Counted from the stretch's first letter, positions 1 to 12,829 are shown. The stretch: 64,000 nt of DNA from Litoditis marina (GCA_964036275.1 OZ038433.1:4872348-4936347); one strand, 5' to 3'. Notes: generated by a model from the sequence alone, not told the origin. Numbers and translations: made by a program.

Positions 1-187
1 TGACTTATAATAATCAGCTCTTTCTCTCGTGGATCCCTACAGTACGCTTTTGAGAATACTTCAAAATGTGCAACGTTTCTGGACATTTTTTTAGAATTTA
101 GCATGAATCGTTACAACTTACAACACACAACCGCAAAACAAGTACACCAGTTAAGTTAGGCTATTTTAAACTAATACACGACTATAC

Positions 188-3100
188 CTGTTCCTCTTTC
201 TTAGCGACCAGTTCTTCCGGGACGTCCTTCTGAACTGTTTTGTACTCCTCCTTCAGTTGAGCGATCTCCCGGGTAACTGTCTCCAACTGAACACTCTTGG
301 AACGAGCAGTCGCCAGAGCTCTCTCACACTTGATCACCAAATCTTGATTGTCCTTCATCAACTGAAAATCAAACAAACCTTAACGACTGAGAAGTGCTTC
401 TACGATGTCGGACATGCTGACAGCGGGCTTCTAAATATCTACATTGGTAGAGGGTTCGCGTTCAACTTTTCTATCCACATAAATGCGTCAAAAATTGGAG
501 GTTCGACTACATCGACATTCCAACGATGACATGCGTGAATCTTGGAAATTTCTATATTCGTGCAATTAATTTCGAAACTTTTAACTTCCAGACTTCCAGA
601 AACATAGAACAAACTTCCAGAAACATAGAACACGTGTCTGAAATAAGGAGATTACAAACGAACCTGGCCGATGTCCGCCTCACTCTGCTCTAACTTCACC
701 GATGCCAACTTTTCCGAAGCGGCGCGCTGAAAAAAGTATGTCTAGTATTTTAAGGTTTAACATTTACCTTAACCAGTGTGTTTAACCGGTGCAATAATAG
801 AGCTTCCCAATTTCCACTCGATTTCTAGGTTTCACCGTAAAAGGAGTATAGTGATGTATCGCCTAGCCAGTGACTGCTACAAATTATGTCACAGCTATCT
901 AGGCTGGAAAGGCCGATCCAAGAACGAAGCAGCAAACGGGGTGACACTCAAATTTCGGTTGGAAATTGGATTTTGAATAGAAAAGTTCCACCTTAATGTT
1001 GCAAATTTGGAAACATTGATTCGGAAAAAAAGTTTCAACTCGAATCGAAGAGCTTGAGACGAAAAATTCTGAGCTTCTCACCTCGTTCATTTCTTCAATT
1101 TGCTGCAGAACGTCGTCGACCCGGGTGTGCAGATCTGTACTCCAACTGGACAGCTTTTCCCGATGAAGCTGAAGAAACTAGTTGAATACTAAGTAATTTT
1201 CAGTTGGAGTCGCATATAAAAGTAGATGAACGCTTTAAAAAACTTGGGCACTGAATAAATCGAAAGCGTAAGGGTCGTGTGGTGCTATTTTGTCAAGGTC
1301 TGCGTCAGGTTGTACGGCCGCGAATGGTGCTATAATGCCGGGTGGCGCTACGGCAGTCAGCTGACCTAACCATTTCCTTCAGTATTTCAGAAAAAAAGTT
1401 ACACGCGAAAAACATTACACCCGTGACCCATGCTGACTCTGACAACCGAAATCGTTTCAAAAATGCAGAGAGTAATGCGAAATCCATGTTACCTTCTCTA
1501 ACTCTTTCTGGAGACGTTCCACTTCCTTACCACGGGCTTCGTAATCCTGAAAAAAGTCATTGACATGAAAGGAAATCAATATTGAGCCATCACTTTGCAA
1601 ATGAACTGATATTATTCAAGTAGTTGAAACGAAATGGCGCAGCATACCAGTACAATGCTGGACAAACAACTTTTCTCATAAAAAGTGAAAAAAACCATGA
1701 CCAGTTCAAAAATATTTATGTTGCTTCCTGAAAATTCGTCAACAACCCGTATATAATCTGTTCTTACGTCAAGAGAAGCTCCGAAGTTCGGGCAGTACTT
1801 CCGGAAAAACGCACGAAGGGCAGCCTTCGAGCCTGAAAAGTAAGTTCATTTTATGCTGGTATCCGTTGTCTATGATATTGAATGAAGCGCGTGACTCCAC
1901 GGAGAAATGAACATTTCTTCGAATTGTAACTTTTAGTGTTCACATTTCACGCCAATGGCTTCGAAATGGTTACTCACCATCATTGAAAGTGAACCTCTTC
2001 TTCAGAAACGCGACCACCATTTCTTGTTCTGAAAAAGAAAAACACATGAAATTTTTTTTCGAACAGTTCTGTTGTTATGGGGGCAGTTTTACATACAGCT
2101 TAGCATTTCACGAGTAAACGAAGACAAGAAGTGAATAGTGTAGTGAAGCTAGAATGGACTTCGTTTGCAAGCTGCAGGTACAAGCTCGATTAACACTTAC
2201 ATTACTGTAGGTAGAAAGACCGAACTACATTCCCCCAATTACACCAGGCTGGAAATAATTTTACTGTCGACTGTCGTGCGATCACCGTCAGCTCAGCTCC
2301 AACAAGACATTGTCACAGCCCTCACATAACAGCATGCCTATTGTAAAATATATGTCCGCAAGGGGAGAAGCAGGTAACCTTGAAAATATGTTACTTTAAT
2401 TTCAAGTTGAAATTAAAGTAACATAACAACTAACAACAAAATCCGGTTACCATCAAAACAACTGTAAAAACCAGTTTTCGGGTCGAATTTTGGAGGGTAA
2501 ACGATTTTCGGGTTTCAGGTTACCCCCGATGTGACTTGCCAATTCGCCGCGCGGCGCGGCGGTATAAAAACTGCGTAACAAGTACGAAACTAATACATTG
2601 AAACAGGTGAATAGTTTTGTTTCCGTGTTCTCGTTGAGAAAACGAAAGCATTCCATTCTGTCGCTCTTTTCAACTGAATATAACTCACGCTTTGAGAGGT
2701 CGCAATCGTGATGTCTAGAACAATTATAGTGACGCCAGCAACCACAGGAATTGACAGTGAAACCTGGAAAGCAAAATGACACTCTCCCTCTAAATTCAAG
2801 CAGGTTTTCATTTCATTTACATGCCTAACTTTGTCAGTAAGTGAAAAAAGTCACCGACAAAAACTCGAGCAGCGAAAGGGTAATAACCCGATAACAGTCA
2901 CCCGCTCCGTTTCTCACAATGGCTTGTCATTTTCAAAGGAGAAGGAGAGGAGTTAATATGAAAGGATCAAAGGATGATCATAGATCTACCCGCTACGTTA
3001 TGTTCGAGGACCCGGTGTACCTACAACATCAAATTTACAATGGGAACGTCTAAATTCGCAACAATTGCATCCATCGGATGTGCCTTGAAGGTTGGAGGAA

Positions 3101-3197
3101 ACTCACCGTATCCCTGAGCATCTCCTTCCTTCTTGCAAGTGTAGCAGGTTGGACTAATCGCCAAAATCATCTTGCATTCGTCAGCAGAAAGTTTCAT
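188..3197 (-). CDS. Copy A of a coiled-coil family with a Cys/His cluster (3' end outside window)
   Basis: I do not recognise this gene. Eight exons join in phase: 3197-3107, 2763-2689, 2028-1978, 1832-1768, 1546-1493, 1168-1082, 726-664 and 361-188. They total 660 nt (220 codons), and the gene continues past the left edge. Exon 1 carries a CYTC pair. Exon 2 carries a C-G-C-x2-H-x2-C run followed by HHDC, so residues about 18-55 look like a RING-like zinc-binding cluster, without a clean family match. From about residue 95 on, heptad-rich Glu/Lys/Leu sequence indicates a coiled coil; the last exon contains ARSKSVQLETVTREI. A splice acceptor lies just before the start codon, which fits trans-splicing or an upstream non-coding exon. 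Copies B and D share exon lengths 51, 54 (B only), 63 (66 in D) and 171-174 nt, which strongly supports the model. Function unknown; a scaffold or ubiquitin/SUMO-ligase-like role would be speculation. Confidence 0.72.
2387..2425. repeat. Perfect 39-bp palindrome
   Basis: Two 19-base arms (TATGTTACTTTAATTTCAA and its complement) flank a single central base. It lies in intron 2 of copy A, next to a GC-rich patch at 2545-2565. It is probably the core of a small foldback element. Confidence 0.7.
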
Positions 3198-3414
3198 AGT
3201 GAACACTGTAACGCTTATTTATAAGTTTTAAAGAACACTTTCCAAGAAACAACCATAACAGTTTAAAACAAACAATTGCCAATATAATAGCTACATGATA
3301 ACTGTAGAACTTTATCATTCGATGAAAAACCTCGTTCCTCGTGAGAACAACAAGAGGTGTGGGTGAATTCTATAGAGCAACAAGGGTGTGGGTGAATTCT
3401 ATATCTAATCCGTT

Positions 3415-3660
3415 TTTTAAGTAACCTAACCCTTTTTTTAGGTTACTTCGGTGGTAACCTGAAAGTAACCAAAAACCGGTTACCTGTTTTTCTAACGCAA
3501 AATGTGGTTTTTACCGTTAGTTTTACCGGTAACTGGATTTTAGTTTTAGGTTACTTCTAGGTTACCTACTAAGGTAATTACCTTTTTTGGTAACCTTTTT
3601 TTCAGGTTACGTAACCTGAAAAAAAGGTTACCAAAAAAGGGTTAGGTACCTAAAAACCCG
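3415..3660. repeat. GGTAACC-rich foldback repeat
   Basis: The motif GGTAACC/GGTTACC and its complement recur many times, with runs of A or T between them, so the stretch can fold on itself. A related block lies at 5155-5375, and shorter traces occur near 2505-2525. It lies 5' of copy A. It has no coding potential and is probably a non-autonomous repeat. Confidence 0.65.
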
Positions 3661-3953
3661 GTTAGTTGTAGATTGGCCCAGTTTTCTACTCGTTTTTCGA
3701 CTTTTGATAAATAACAAGTGCCGTCAAGAGACACATTAAAAGAAAAGGCAAAATTCTATAAACCTATTATTGTATGCAATTGTCTGCGCGCGAGTCGTGA
3801 CTCGTGCGGGAAATTATAAAAAAGGAGTGTGAGAGCAGACAATGATAATGTAGCGACAATTGTGGGTGTGGCCTATTTGAGAGGCCAACAATTTTTTGAT
3901 TGATTGATTCTTTGTCAATGAGGTCACTCATGAAAGGGCGCACTCAGCAGTCG

Positions 3954-4180
3954 CATGTCCCAGGTACATGAACGGGACGTCCCATGTCCCGGTACTGTCC
4001 CGGGACGGTACCAAGAATTACGGTAGAAATGGAGCAGATTTGCATAAATGATGACAACAATTCTCCTCGATCCTGACTTTTATATGCAAATATGCTCCAT
4101 TTCTACCGTAATTTTTGGTACCGTCCCGGGACAGTACCGGGACATGGGACGTCCCGCCCGTTCTTGTACCTGGGACATGC
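3954..4180. repeat. Foldback element, about 95-bp arms
   Basis: The arm at 3954-4046 returns as its reverse complement at 4083-4180 with only a few differences. It includes the motif GTCCCGGTACTGTCCCGGGAC. The loop is about 35 bp. This is a MITE-like or hairpin element in the spacer between copies A and B. Confidence 0.8.
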
Positions 4181-6092
4181 AGTCTCCTGAGCAATTCACA
4201 CCTATCAGCATAGCATGATTGGGGGTTATAGTGGTGATGAAAAGGTCGAGCAGTCGAGTATCACACTGTGAGAGAAAAAATAAAAGTTTACTGAGAAGAA
4301 ATGTCAACTATTGAAGTTCGAAAGTTCATGCTATCATGAGGTGCGGTGAAAGCGAGCAGCAGTTAATATTTACTGGTTTAAATGAACGAATTATGGTCTA
4401 AAATCACCGTTCTTTACGCCAGTTACAGACGACAGATGGCACAAAGACTCTCAGAAAGACTATGATTTTTCGGAGTGTGAATTCTATCTATTTACAAAAA
4501 CTCACATAAAATACTCGAAATTTTCGAAAATAAACTAAAAATATTTAATGAAATTAAAAACCTAAGCAAAGGTAAATGCGTCAATCAACTCGAAGAGGCG
4601 CACTTCGGGTGTTAGCGCAGCCGTCTGGAAGTAAGTAAGTAGTGGCCAATTCTGTCAGACAAAAGTGGCTCCATGCTAATATACCAGCAAATTTCCGAGG
4701 ATTTTCCGAGCAAATCAGCTAGACATTTGGTTGAATTGTTGGAACTACCGATTTTGTTAGCTGTCTCCATATATGTTTACTCCCGAAAAAAATATAATAT
4801 ATATAAAATACATTGACTTCCATGAAACCATATTTTTAGAAATCACTCCGATAAAGAAACTGTTTCCGATAAACTAGGCGTACAATACCTGTTATACTCC
4901 ACATAAATAAATGAAAAATATAGACATAAACGCTAATTTGGTTCTATGTAAAAAAAAATACTACAAACTGTCCAAGACTGATGTTAGATGGAAAAATATA
5001 AATATCGAACTGCTCATGTACTCAGGTCCAACTAAGAAAATTAAATAACAAGTAATTTAAGACAGTGGATAGCAGAGTAGGCTCTCTGAAAAATACAAAT
5101 TGTTTAATTCGATACTTATCGAGTGGACTATTAATGGTAATTCTATGTGAAACCGCGTTTTTGGTAACCCTTTTTTCAGGTTACTTCACAGGTAACCGGT
5201 AGGTAACCTGAAACTAAAATTCGGTCACCGTACAAACTAACGGTAAAACACATTTTACGATAGAAAAACAGGTAACAGGTTTTTCATTCGGTTACCAACC
5301 GGTTAGCTGCTAAAGAGCTATGGTAACCTGAAAAAACCAAAAACGGGCTAGGTTACCAAAAACCCGGTTCCATATAGAACTTACCCACCATCAACGCACA
5401 TTTTTGTCATGTTGCTCAATGAGTATGCGCTCATTCACTGCAGTACAGCTTTCTCAAATGAATTTTCAAATATTGGACTATTGTAAAGTAAAAATGTCCA
5501 AAAGTATGGTAGAACACACATAAGTCCTGATAGCTCCAACAATCATTCTAGAAGAACTAAAAACAAGCTCAACCAGAACATTAGTGCCGAACAAATTGAA
5601 ACTTGCATTTTTTAGTTATCAATTCAACCGAATTTGAGATTTTGGTGTGCTATTGACTTATTTTTCATCCAATATCCGAAACGGTCAGTATCAGTATCTC
5701 TCGGGTTATCTCGTTTTCAATACAAACCATCAAAAGGTTCATTGACAAATATGGGAAACATGCAATATTGATACAGTAACGGTTTTTTTCATGTCGGTGC
5801 AACCTTCGAAGTCGTGCCAGAAATAGAGCAATACGCATAATTTGAAACGAGAAAAGTCTGTATTGTGTTAGCGATTAAATAACCAGGCTGGGAGTATGCA
5901 TCATGCGTATCTCCACTCAGAACAAAGTAAAAAAAATGCCAACTGCCGTTTACAAAATTATTAAGTTCATATACAAATACAAGTCTATGAACACACCTCT
6001 CTGTGGTTTGAGTTTATGAACAGCGTAAAATCAGGAGCTGTAAGACAGTGAATCAAGGTTAAAGTGTGAGAAATTTCATAAAACGGTTATTC
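4181..6092. other. Spacer between copies A and B
   Basis: I see no convincing exon here. The stretch is AT-rich with many short stops in all frames. Its only clear content is the second GGTAACC block (5155-5375). Confidence 0.6.
5155..5375. repeat. Second GGTAACC-rich block
   Basis: Same alternation of GGTAACC/GGTTACC with poly-A/T linkers as the block at 3415-3660, and a similar sequence around the words ACCGGTTA and CGGTTACC. This is a dispersed repeat family rather than a local duplication of genes. Confidence 0.6.
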
Positions 6093-9000
6093 TTATTCCA
6101 GGAACTTAGCGTCCGTTTGCTCAGTTTCAGCATTGGATGTCGAAGAGGCTGAGGGTAGAATACGGTCAAGTACATCCTGAAAATCCACTGGCTCTAACAA
6201 ATCATGACACTCTGCAATCTGAATAGATTTGAAAACCACATAGTAGCACTTTGAATGAAGAACATATGAAAATCTTAGGTTGTCATAATAAGTTTTAAAT
6301 GAGTTTCCACATACATGGTTTCCAGGTATTACACTTCTTATATACAAAACCGGTGAAAAATATAACCTCGTAGGGTATTCTATTTTTTTAGCGAAGCAAC
6401 GCTGACCTCAATTTCCTCGTTGCAGTGTAGAGTGACTTTCAGGAACTCTTCTCTCACAGATTCAGCTACCTTCGTCAACTCGCCCACATTCTTCAGGTTG
6501 TTCGATAGGACGGTTGCATCTCTAGCTAGAATACTCTTCTGGAGCAGATCAGTCAACTCCTGAAAAAGAGAAAAACAAATGTTGTTAAAGGCACGGTCTC
6601 TCTCCACAATCCTCTAGCTCCACGAGTTGCATACGAGAACATAATCATTAGTTCATGATCGACATTTTTCACGACGATTCGATAGTAGAGTTATAATAAG
6701 TGAGAGATAAGCCACGCTTCCAAATTAGTGTACGCATTGCAAAACACGCATTCATATCGGATTCGTTTTACTGGAAAATTGGATCGACAAGCTGTTTTTA
6801 TGTGACCAAAGGAGGAAATTAAAATTATCTGATAACTAACATGATTAAGATCAGAGCATATTTTATTGTGTTTTACATGTCTGAGCGCACTATTAGGGAA
6901 TAGTTCAACTTTCAAATATGAACTCGTATATGAACTCTCAACTAAGAGAATGGATTCGTTTCAAATAGAATATACTCGTCACAACTGTGAGGAAATTGAT
7001 TCCTCATCTATTTCAATTATGCCTAGACAAACTATGTGAAGTGGTGAATTTTCTCACATTGTGTAGGCCGTTGAACTTGGCCCGAAAGTTGTTCCACTCA
7101 GTTTGGAGGAGAGCTTCGTCTCCCGAATGCCAGGCAGCATCGAATAACTGGAAGGGTTGTCGTCAATATTGAGTTTTTTAACCAAACGGTGTTGCTCATC
7201 CACATTTAGCGCCACCGTTTTGTAGGTATCACTACTGCGTCAATTGGATTCAGGTCAGAATGGTATAGTGTAGGTTACGATTTTCAAAGCAAATCTATAC
7301 AATGTGTTTTAGCCTATCGTGCTGTGTTTGTAGTTTGATCCAGTTCTTTTTCGGTAGAAATTCATAAGCTATGGTGTACATTGAGATCAAACTACAATTT
7401 CAGCTTGAATATGGGTGTTGATGTAATTGAGTACAACACTGAACTCATGCAGTTTGCTCGTTGTTCTGTATACAGCTAAACTAGAATCCCACCTGTTTCT
7501 CCTTATCTACCACAACGTCTGCCGGCACTTCGCGCACACTTTTCAATTCTTCCTTCAACTGAGAAATTTCGCGGGTTACTGTATCGAGCTGGACACTTTT
7601 GGAGCGAGCTGTCGTCAATGCTCTTTCGTACTTGGCAGCAAGGTCCTCTTTCTCGTTCATCAGCTGTAAAAAAAGAATATGATAAGTCAGCATAGCTGAC
7701 ATGTTGTCTGGTCTGAACACACAAAACTTTTCACTTAACACTGAAACACAAAGGGCTCAAACCATGAACAAAGTGCAATAGAGCATGTACTACTTCGACC
7801 TGTTCTTCCTTGAGCTTCTAAGCATTGGTCCGGTGTGATTTACAGCTACAAATCTCTAATCCAGGTTAAATTGCAACTGATCCCAGACCAACTGTTGCGA
7901 GTAGACCAATTTCACAACATTTTCGCGACATGCTGCGGGCTTTTCTGACGCTGCTAGGGACCAAAGTCATATATTTGCAGTTAATGTCTGCATTTTTTCA
8001 GCTTTGTCAGCCTACAGATGCAAATGACAAGTTGTTAACAAGCACATTACTATGAACTATGTAAAATCTCTGCATTGAGTGAACGAACTTGATGAAGAGA
8101 AAAATAGGACAGATGTCAAAAATGTCCCAACCTATGACTTAGTGTTCAAACCTGGTTATTCTCCTTCTGAACTTGTTCTAACGTTTCAGCTGTCACCATA
8201 CCCGATTGCGTGAGCTAAAACAATATTTAAAAAATGCTTCTTTTCGCGTGTCTATTTATACTCTTTTCATCCGTACGTGTGAGCCTTTACAGTATAGCCA
8301 TGCCATTTCAAAAAACATTCACGGACGTTACAACACAGATAATATTTTTGACAAAAAGTAATGATGGTAATACAGAAACAAACGTATTCGATGTGTCCGG
8401 AAACGTTTGAAAACTGTAGTGAAGTCAACGCGTGTTGTCGACAACAGCTAGCTAGATAAAAGTTGTCCAACAATTTGATACATTACTAATATTTTGCACA
8501 TATTGTGCATATAAATAATCACCCAGCGATAATTTAATAACTAAAACTATACCTTGTTCATGTTGATCATCTGCTTCCGTACTTGATTCAATTGTGTTTC
8601 AATATCGTTGTTTTTCTTCATGCTTTCTGCTTTGAAGCTTTTCAACGTGGTCACCACATCTTTTTGGAGCTAAAGAGTTTAATAATTAATTTGTGACATT
8701 CAACATGTCACAAAAAATGCGCCATACGTATAACTACTCAACACACCATAAGTTTAAGTTACGGTATCTCTAATTCCGTTGTTTCTGTTTGTTCATGCAA
8801 CTGATTCTTTATTAATGATTTTCCGTTTTGTTTTCTTCAACCGCTCACTCAACGTAGGAATTATTCATAACTTAATTCTAAGCTCAAAGTCGATTTCTTA
8901 GAGATAGTTTTCTGCGATATCTGCCACGTTGAAACCAACCCTGTCCACTTCTCCACGAAGGTACTCCGTCGCCTCTTTCTGCTTTGCGCTCTCCTGAAAC

Positions 9001-10906
9001 ATTCAAAAAGTCAATTTTTTTCTAGATTATTTGACCTTGTTGAGTTGCATGAAAATCATTTTCTATAACACCTTCTATCGCGGAATTTATGCGTTAGGTA
9101 CTTCTGAACACAGATATTACCTCGTATGAAACTTCTCGAATATTCGAACAGTTTTCAGCGAAGAATTTGCGAAGAGCGTCTTTAGTCCCTCCTGGAAGTT
9201 AATGATGTCGTTCTGTTGCTTTTGTTTTGTTGTAATGAATGATAAAAAAAAGTCTTCACATACTGCCATTTCATAATATATATTTGTTAGGTTGTGAATA
9301 TTATAAATTACCAATCATCAATTACGACTTTAGGGCAACCAGTGAACTTCAAATTTTCAAGAATTCGTTAAGAAAACGTATCGAACTTATGGTTTTTATG
9401 TATTCATTCAGTTCAGTTTCAAAATTATTCGAAAAACGTTCGACCTACCCTTTCCAACAGAAAACTTTTTCTCCACGAAGCTGTTAATGATTTCAACTTC
9501 TGAAAAAAAATGATGAAAATAGTTTTCATTGAAATATGAAAGTTCAATGAAATAGTTCCTAGTTCAATCGTTACGAACAAGTAGGATAGAATATTATTTC
9601 TACTCTACTTTTTCTTCTTCTCTCCCTCTCACTCTCTCTCTCTCCTTGTCTCCCTCTGTCTCTTTCTCACCCTCTTCATCTATCTCTCGATCTCTCACTA
9701 TTTGTCTCTTAACATCCTCTTCATCTCTCTCTCTTTCTCTCTCTCTCACTAGTTCTCTCTCTCCCTCTCTCTGTTTTTCTTCTTTTGTCTAGTAGCTCTT
9801 AATGATTTCTCTCTCTCCCTCGCTCGTGATTCCCCCCCCCCTCTCTTTTTACTGTTGTCGTTACTCTCATATAGATCTTAAATAATATACGCCGTTTGAG
9901 TCATTGTATGAAACACTGTCGATCTGTGATATTGTCTAAGCGGAAACAGGTAGACTCACGCAGATCTGCTGAGCAATCATTGGAACGGTGCACGCGTTTT
10001 CTGTTAGCTTTGTTACCACCGTAATGCTGACAGTTGCTATGGTACATGCAGCCACAAGTGTCCGAGAAGAGAACTGAAGATGAAGTCAAGATACCACTCA
10101 CTCTCGAAAATGATAGCAAAACATTTATTAGAGAAATTTAGGTTCCAGTACTCACGACCGACATTTTTCTGTATATTTGTTGTACGTGTTTGTGAGTTCT
10201 CGATGGCTAGTTCCTTGAGTACGACGAATATCTCGTATTTTGCTTGATCAGCCTACTTTTGGAGGCAGAATATCTCATACAATCATTGTTTTGTTTGTTA
10301 CAAGTGATAAGTAACCTCATTGAGGCCTAAAAACCAAACAAGAAAGCGCAACGCCAACTTCAAAACATATCAGCCGACCGCTCGTACCGGTACATTGGCG
10401 AGGCGTCCTGAAAGTGGTCGGGGCGTCCCGGTACATCGCAAAAATCAATAGCTGGAAAGATTTTGATCATAAAAACTTTAAAAAAAAACAAATGAATTTT
10501 CTGTATTTTTTTCGAATAATAATGTTGTCAAACTTTTTATAACATACAATTAGCAAAAGAAAATTTAAATTTAACAATTAAATCACTTTTAATTTCGATA
10601 TTTTTCGATCAAAATCTTTCCAACTATTGAATTTTGCGATGTACCGGACGCCCCACCCACTTTCGGGACGTCCCGCCAATGTACCGGTACGCCCGTCTTC
10701 TGAGCATGGCAAACTGTGGCCAAAGTGTGTGCTGGCTCAAAGTTGAGCAATTGATCCGAAATTAGAAAAAGCTTTGCTCTCCGACCGGCCGCCGCGGTCA
10801 GAAGGAATTTTGGCGAGCCGATTCGGAAAATAACCTAACAATCCTAACACATACGAAAGGTGGCCAGAGCCATCTTACGTTCAACGCTCGTAAGTTCCAG
10901 TGCCAT
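6093..10906 (-). CDS. Copy B of the coiled-coil family (complete)
   Basis: Unrecognised family, same as copy A. Eleven exons keep one frame: 10906-10855, 10073-9960, 9499-9449, 9191-9121, 8993-8940, 8669-8553, 8214-8152, 7663-7493, 7147-7058, 6559-6407 and 6176-6093. They total 1020 nt (339 residues plus stop). The start follows a TTTCAG acceptor directly and begins MALELTSVERKM, like copy D. The CxxC pair of copy A is missing: the DNA that would encode it (TGT TAG GAT TGT) now lies behind a strong GTATGT donor, inside intron 1. Exon 2 keeps C-G-C-x2-H-x2-C. Residues about 95-310 are heptad-rich coiled coil, including ARSKSVQLDTVTREI (exon 8) and GELTKVAESVREE (exon 10). The exon 10 donor (GTCAGC) is weak. 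The last exon could instead start at 6218 in the same frame. Exon 1 is the least certain part. Confidence 0.72.
7322..7404. repeat. Small foldback of the GTAGTTTGATC family
   Basis: Begins GCTGTGTTTGTAGTTTGATC and ends with a near-complement, GATCAAACTACAATTTCAGC. It lies in intron 8 of copy B. It is the best-preserved member of a family with many copies in this window. Confidence 0.75.
9590..9845. repeat. CT-rich low-complexity tract
   Basis: About 250 bp of CTCTCT/TCTTC sequence with a short C run near 9830. It lies in intron 2 of copy B. It has no coding potential. Confidence 0.85.
10384..10690. repeat. Foldback element, about 110-bp arms
   Basis: The outer words ACCGGTACATTGGCGAGGCG and CCGCCAATGTACCGGTAC are complements, and the similarity continues inward to GAAAGATTTTGATCA. 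The loop is AT-rich. The element sits in intron 1 of copy B. Its CCGGTAC/GGGACG words resemble the foldback at 3954-4180, so the two may be related. Confidence 0.75.
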
Positions 10907-11544
10907 TCTGAAATGAATGATTTATTGACAGAATTTGAATCGTTCGGATCTGGAACACAGCATTAAATTTGAAAAAATTGATTCTGTAACTAGAAAATTG
11001 CAATTATTTCACAAAATGATGATGCTTGTATAAACAAGCTCAACTGAATTACGGTCCCGTGCTACTCTACAATTAATATGAAATGAAGTCAAAAAAGACA
11101 GCGATGAAGATGAAGCGGATACATGACAACTTCGCGTTGAGCCCACTCGATTCAAACTACAAACGTAGCGCGACAAAACAAGATGGCGAATGACAGGAAA
11201 AAACTGCGTGAATGGCGAATGATGGAATTTGAATAGGTGATAACAGATGAATCATATGTCACGTAATCTATGTGCAGCTTTGTTTTGTTATCTCTCCACG
11301 TATTCGTTCTAGAAAGTAGTTTATGTCAACTGGGGGTGAATTTTCGTTTTGCCTCCCCACCTTTTTACAGCTCAGAAACTGGAAATTGTACAAAGTCAAC
11401 TATTTTAACTTCCACTTTTCGTCCAGGCATACATTTCACTTCCACCAGCTGCATTGTTGAAGCTACTGTAGGTCACCAGATTGTCATGATTTGGTCCATC
11501 AGTGGGAATTGGGGGAAGGGGCAGCAGTATTTGTGGCAAATTTC

Positions 11545-11780
11545 TCCCCGAACCGACTCTTCCCAAGCCAAAATCGAATCACTATTTCCCGGACTAGTTC
11601 GTTCGGTACAACCCGACTCACTTGCAAACTCAAACCAATAGAAAACCGAACCAAACGAATGAAAAGTACGTAGTCGACGAACTTACGCATTATTTGAATG
11701 AATTGGTTTGGTTTCACTTTTGCCAGCCCCAATTTGGTTCGCTTTTGAATTTTGGTTCGTGAAGAGTCGGTTCGGAAAGA
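11545..11780. repeat. Imperfect foldback element
   Basis: GAACCGACTCTTC near 11550 returns as GAAGAGTCGGTTC near 11761. Inside, words such as GAACCAAA/TTTGGTTC and AAACCAAT/ATTGGTTT also pair. The open frames across it come from this repeat structure and are not genes. Confidence 0.65.
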
Positions 11781-12519
11781 ACTTCACCAGTATTTGTACA
11801 GAGGTTCAACTTATCTTCTGGCAAGAAGTTCAATCATCTCAGTGATGTGACCGATTTCTCAAACTAACAAATAAAAGTTCAAATAAAACACCGAAATAGA
11901 GCTAAATGATTTCTTCAAATACATTATTTACCACAAAAACAAAACTGTGTATAGTAAGCCAATATGCATTGTTTTGTGTATTATGCAAATGTGCAGTTAT
12001 TCGAACACTTCGTTTATGTCCTATATTGTGTTTTACAGACCGTGGCGAAGCGATTTAATGAAGCTACCTGGGGTTTCGATAGGATCGTCAATTTCACGTT
12101 AACTAATCAGCAGAGTAACAAATGTTTATAGCTTAAATATGGGAAAGATTCAAAACAGATGTTATCATACAACATATACAGACGTGGACCAGAAACATAT
12201 TACATTCGTCCGCTGCCTTCAACATGAGAGAAATATGACGCTGACAACAAAATAAAACAGTAGGCACGGAATAAAACCGGTAAACACCGCAGGAGATCAA
12301 AGAAGAAACGCGGATAGATTCAAAAAAGGTAAACAGAATGGCTGTTCAGTAACACGTCACTAATCGAAATGTACCTTGAAAGACAAACTTCTCTGAAGGA
12401 TTATTAGTCTAGAAGTTTGGATTAGTCATGAAACAGGTAATATAGGCAGACCTATCCAAAAAGTAAACAATTTATTCGAGAAGTTGAGCATCAGTGGGGT
12501 GAGATTCAAAGAAGTGGTT

Positions 12520-12543
12520 GGGGGGGGGGGGGGGGGGGGGGGG
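12520..12543. repeat. 24-base G homopolymer
   Basis: An unbroken run of 24 G on the plus strand, able to form G-quadruplexes. It lies just 3' of the copy C relic. Long G tracts are scattered in nematode genomes and depend on a FANCJ-type helicase (DOG-1 in C. elegans) for stable replication. The true length may vary or be mis-assembled. Confidence 0.9.
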
Positions 12544-12619
12544 TGACGACTCCTACGACTTTCCTACTACACATTCTGATTGACGACGAAAAACACGAAA
12601 GTACACTCGAGCTCCAGCT

Positions 12620-12785
12620 AAGAAAAACTTCTTCCGTATTCTTCATGAGCTCCTCCCGAACCGTCTCAGCAACCTCAGTCAACTCGCGAACATTTGTCAG
12701 AATGGCACACAACACCGACGCATCTTTAGCCGAAACACTGCCCTGCAGGATATTATCCTTGATATTAGGGAACAGAGAACTGTAA
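12620..12785 (-). pseudogene. Copy C relic of the coiled-coil family (exon 10 only)
   Basis: The minus strand reads DNILQGSVSAKDASVL and then TNVRELTEVAETVREEL. This aligns with copy B exon 10 (RDATVL, NVGELTKVAESVREEF) and with copy D exon 10. Reading from the nearest TTTACAG acceptor, the frame expected in the family hits a stop (TTC TCT GTT CCC TAA). The 3' part of the exon is no longer alignable, and I find no neighbouring family exons. A fragment of a decayed third minus-strand copy is the simplest reading. A short unrelated gene that kept one exon is less likely. Confidence 0.6.
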
Positions 12786-12829
12786 AATTTCTTTTTTGAG
12801 CACACTTCGCGAAATACGTCCATATTGTC

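Larger units (their letters stand above)
10907..12600. other. Spacer upstream of copy B
   Basis: No supported gene. It contains an imperfect foldback (11545-11780) and a 24-base G tract (12520-12543). Part of it may once have been the body of copy C, but I cannot recognise further exons. Confidence 0.55.

Noticed and set aside
9901..10164. Copy B starting at a 9-nt exon (MSV) with a hydrophobic second exon
   Set aside because: That frame runs into a stop in exon 6 and does not match copies A and D; the frame from 10906 stays open through 11 exons.
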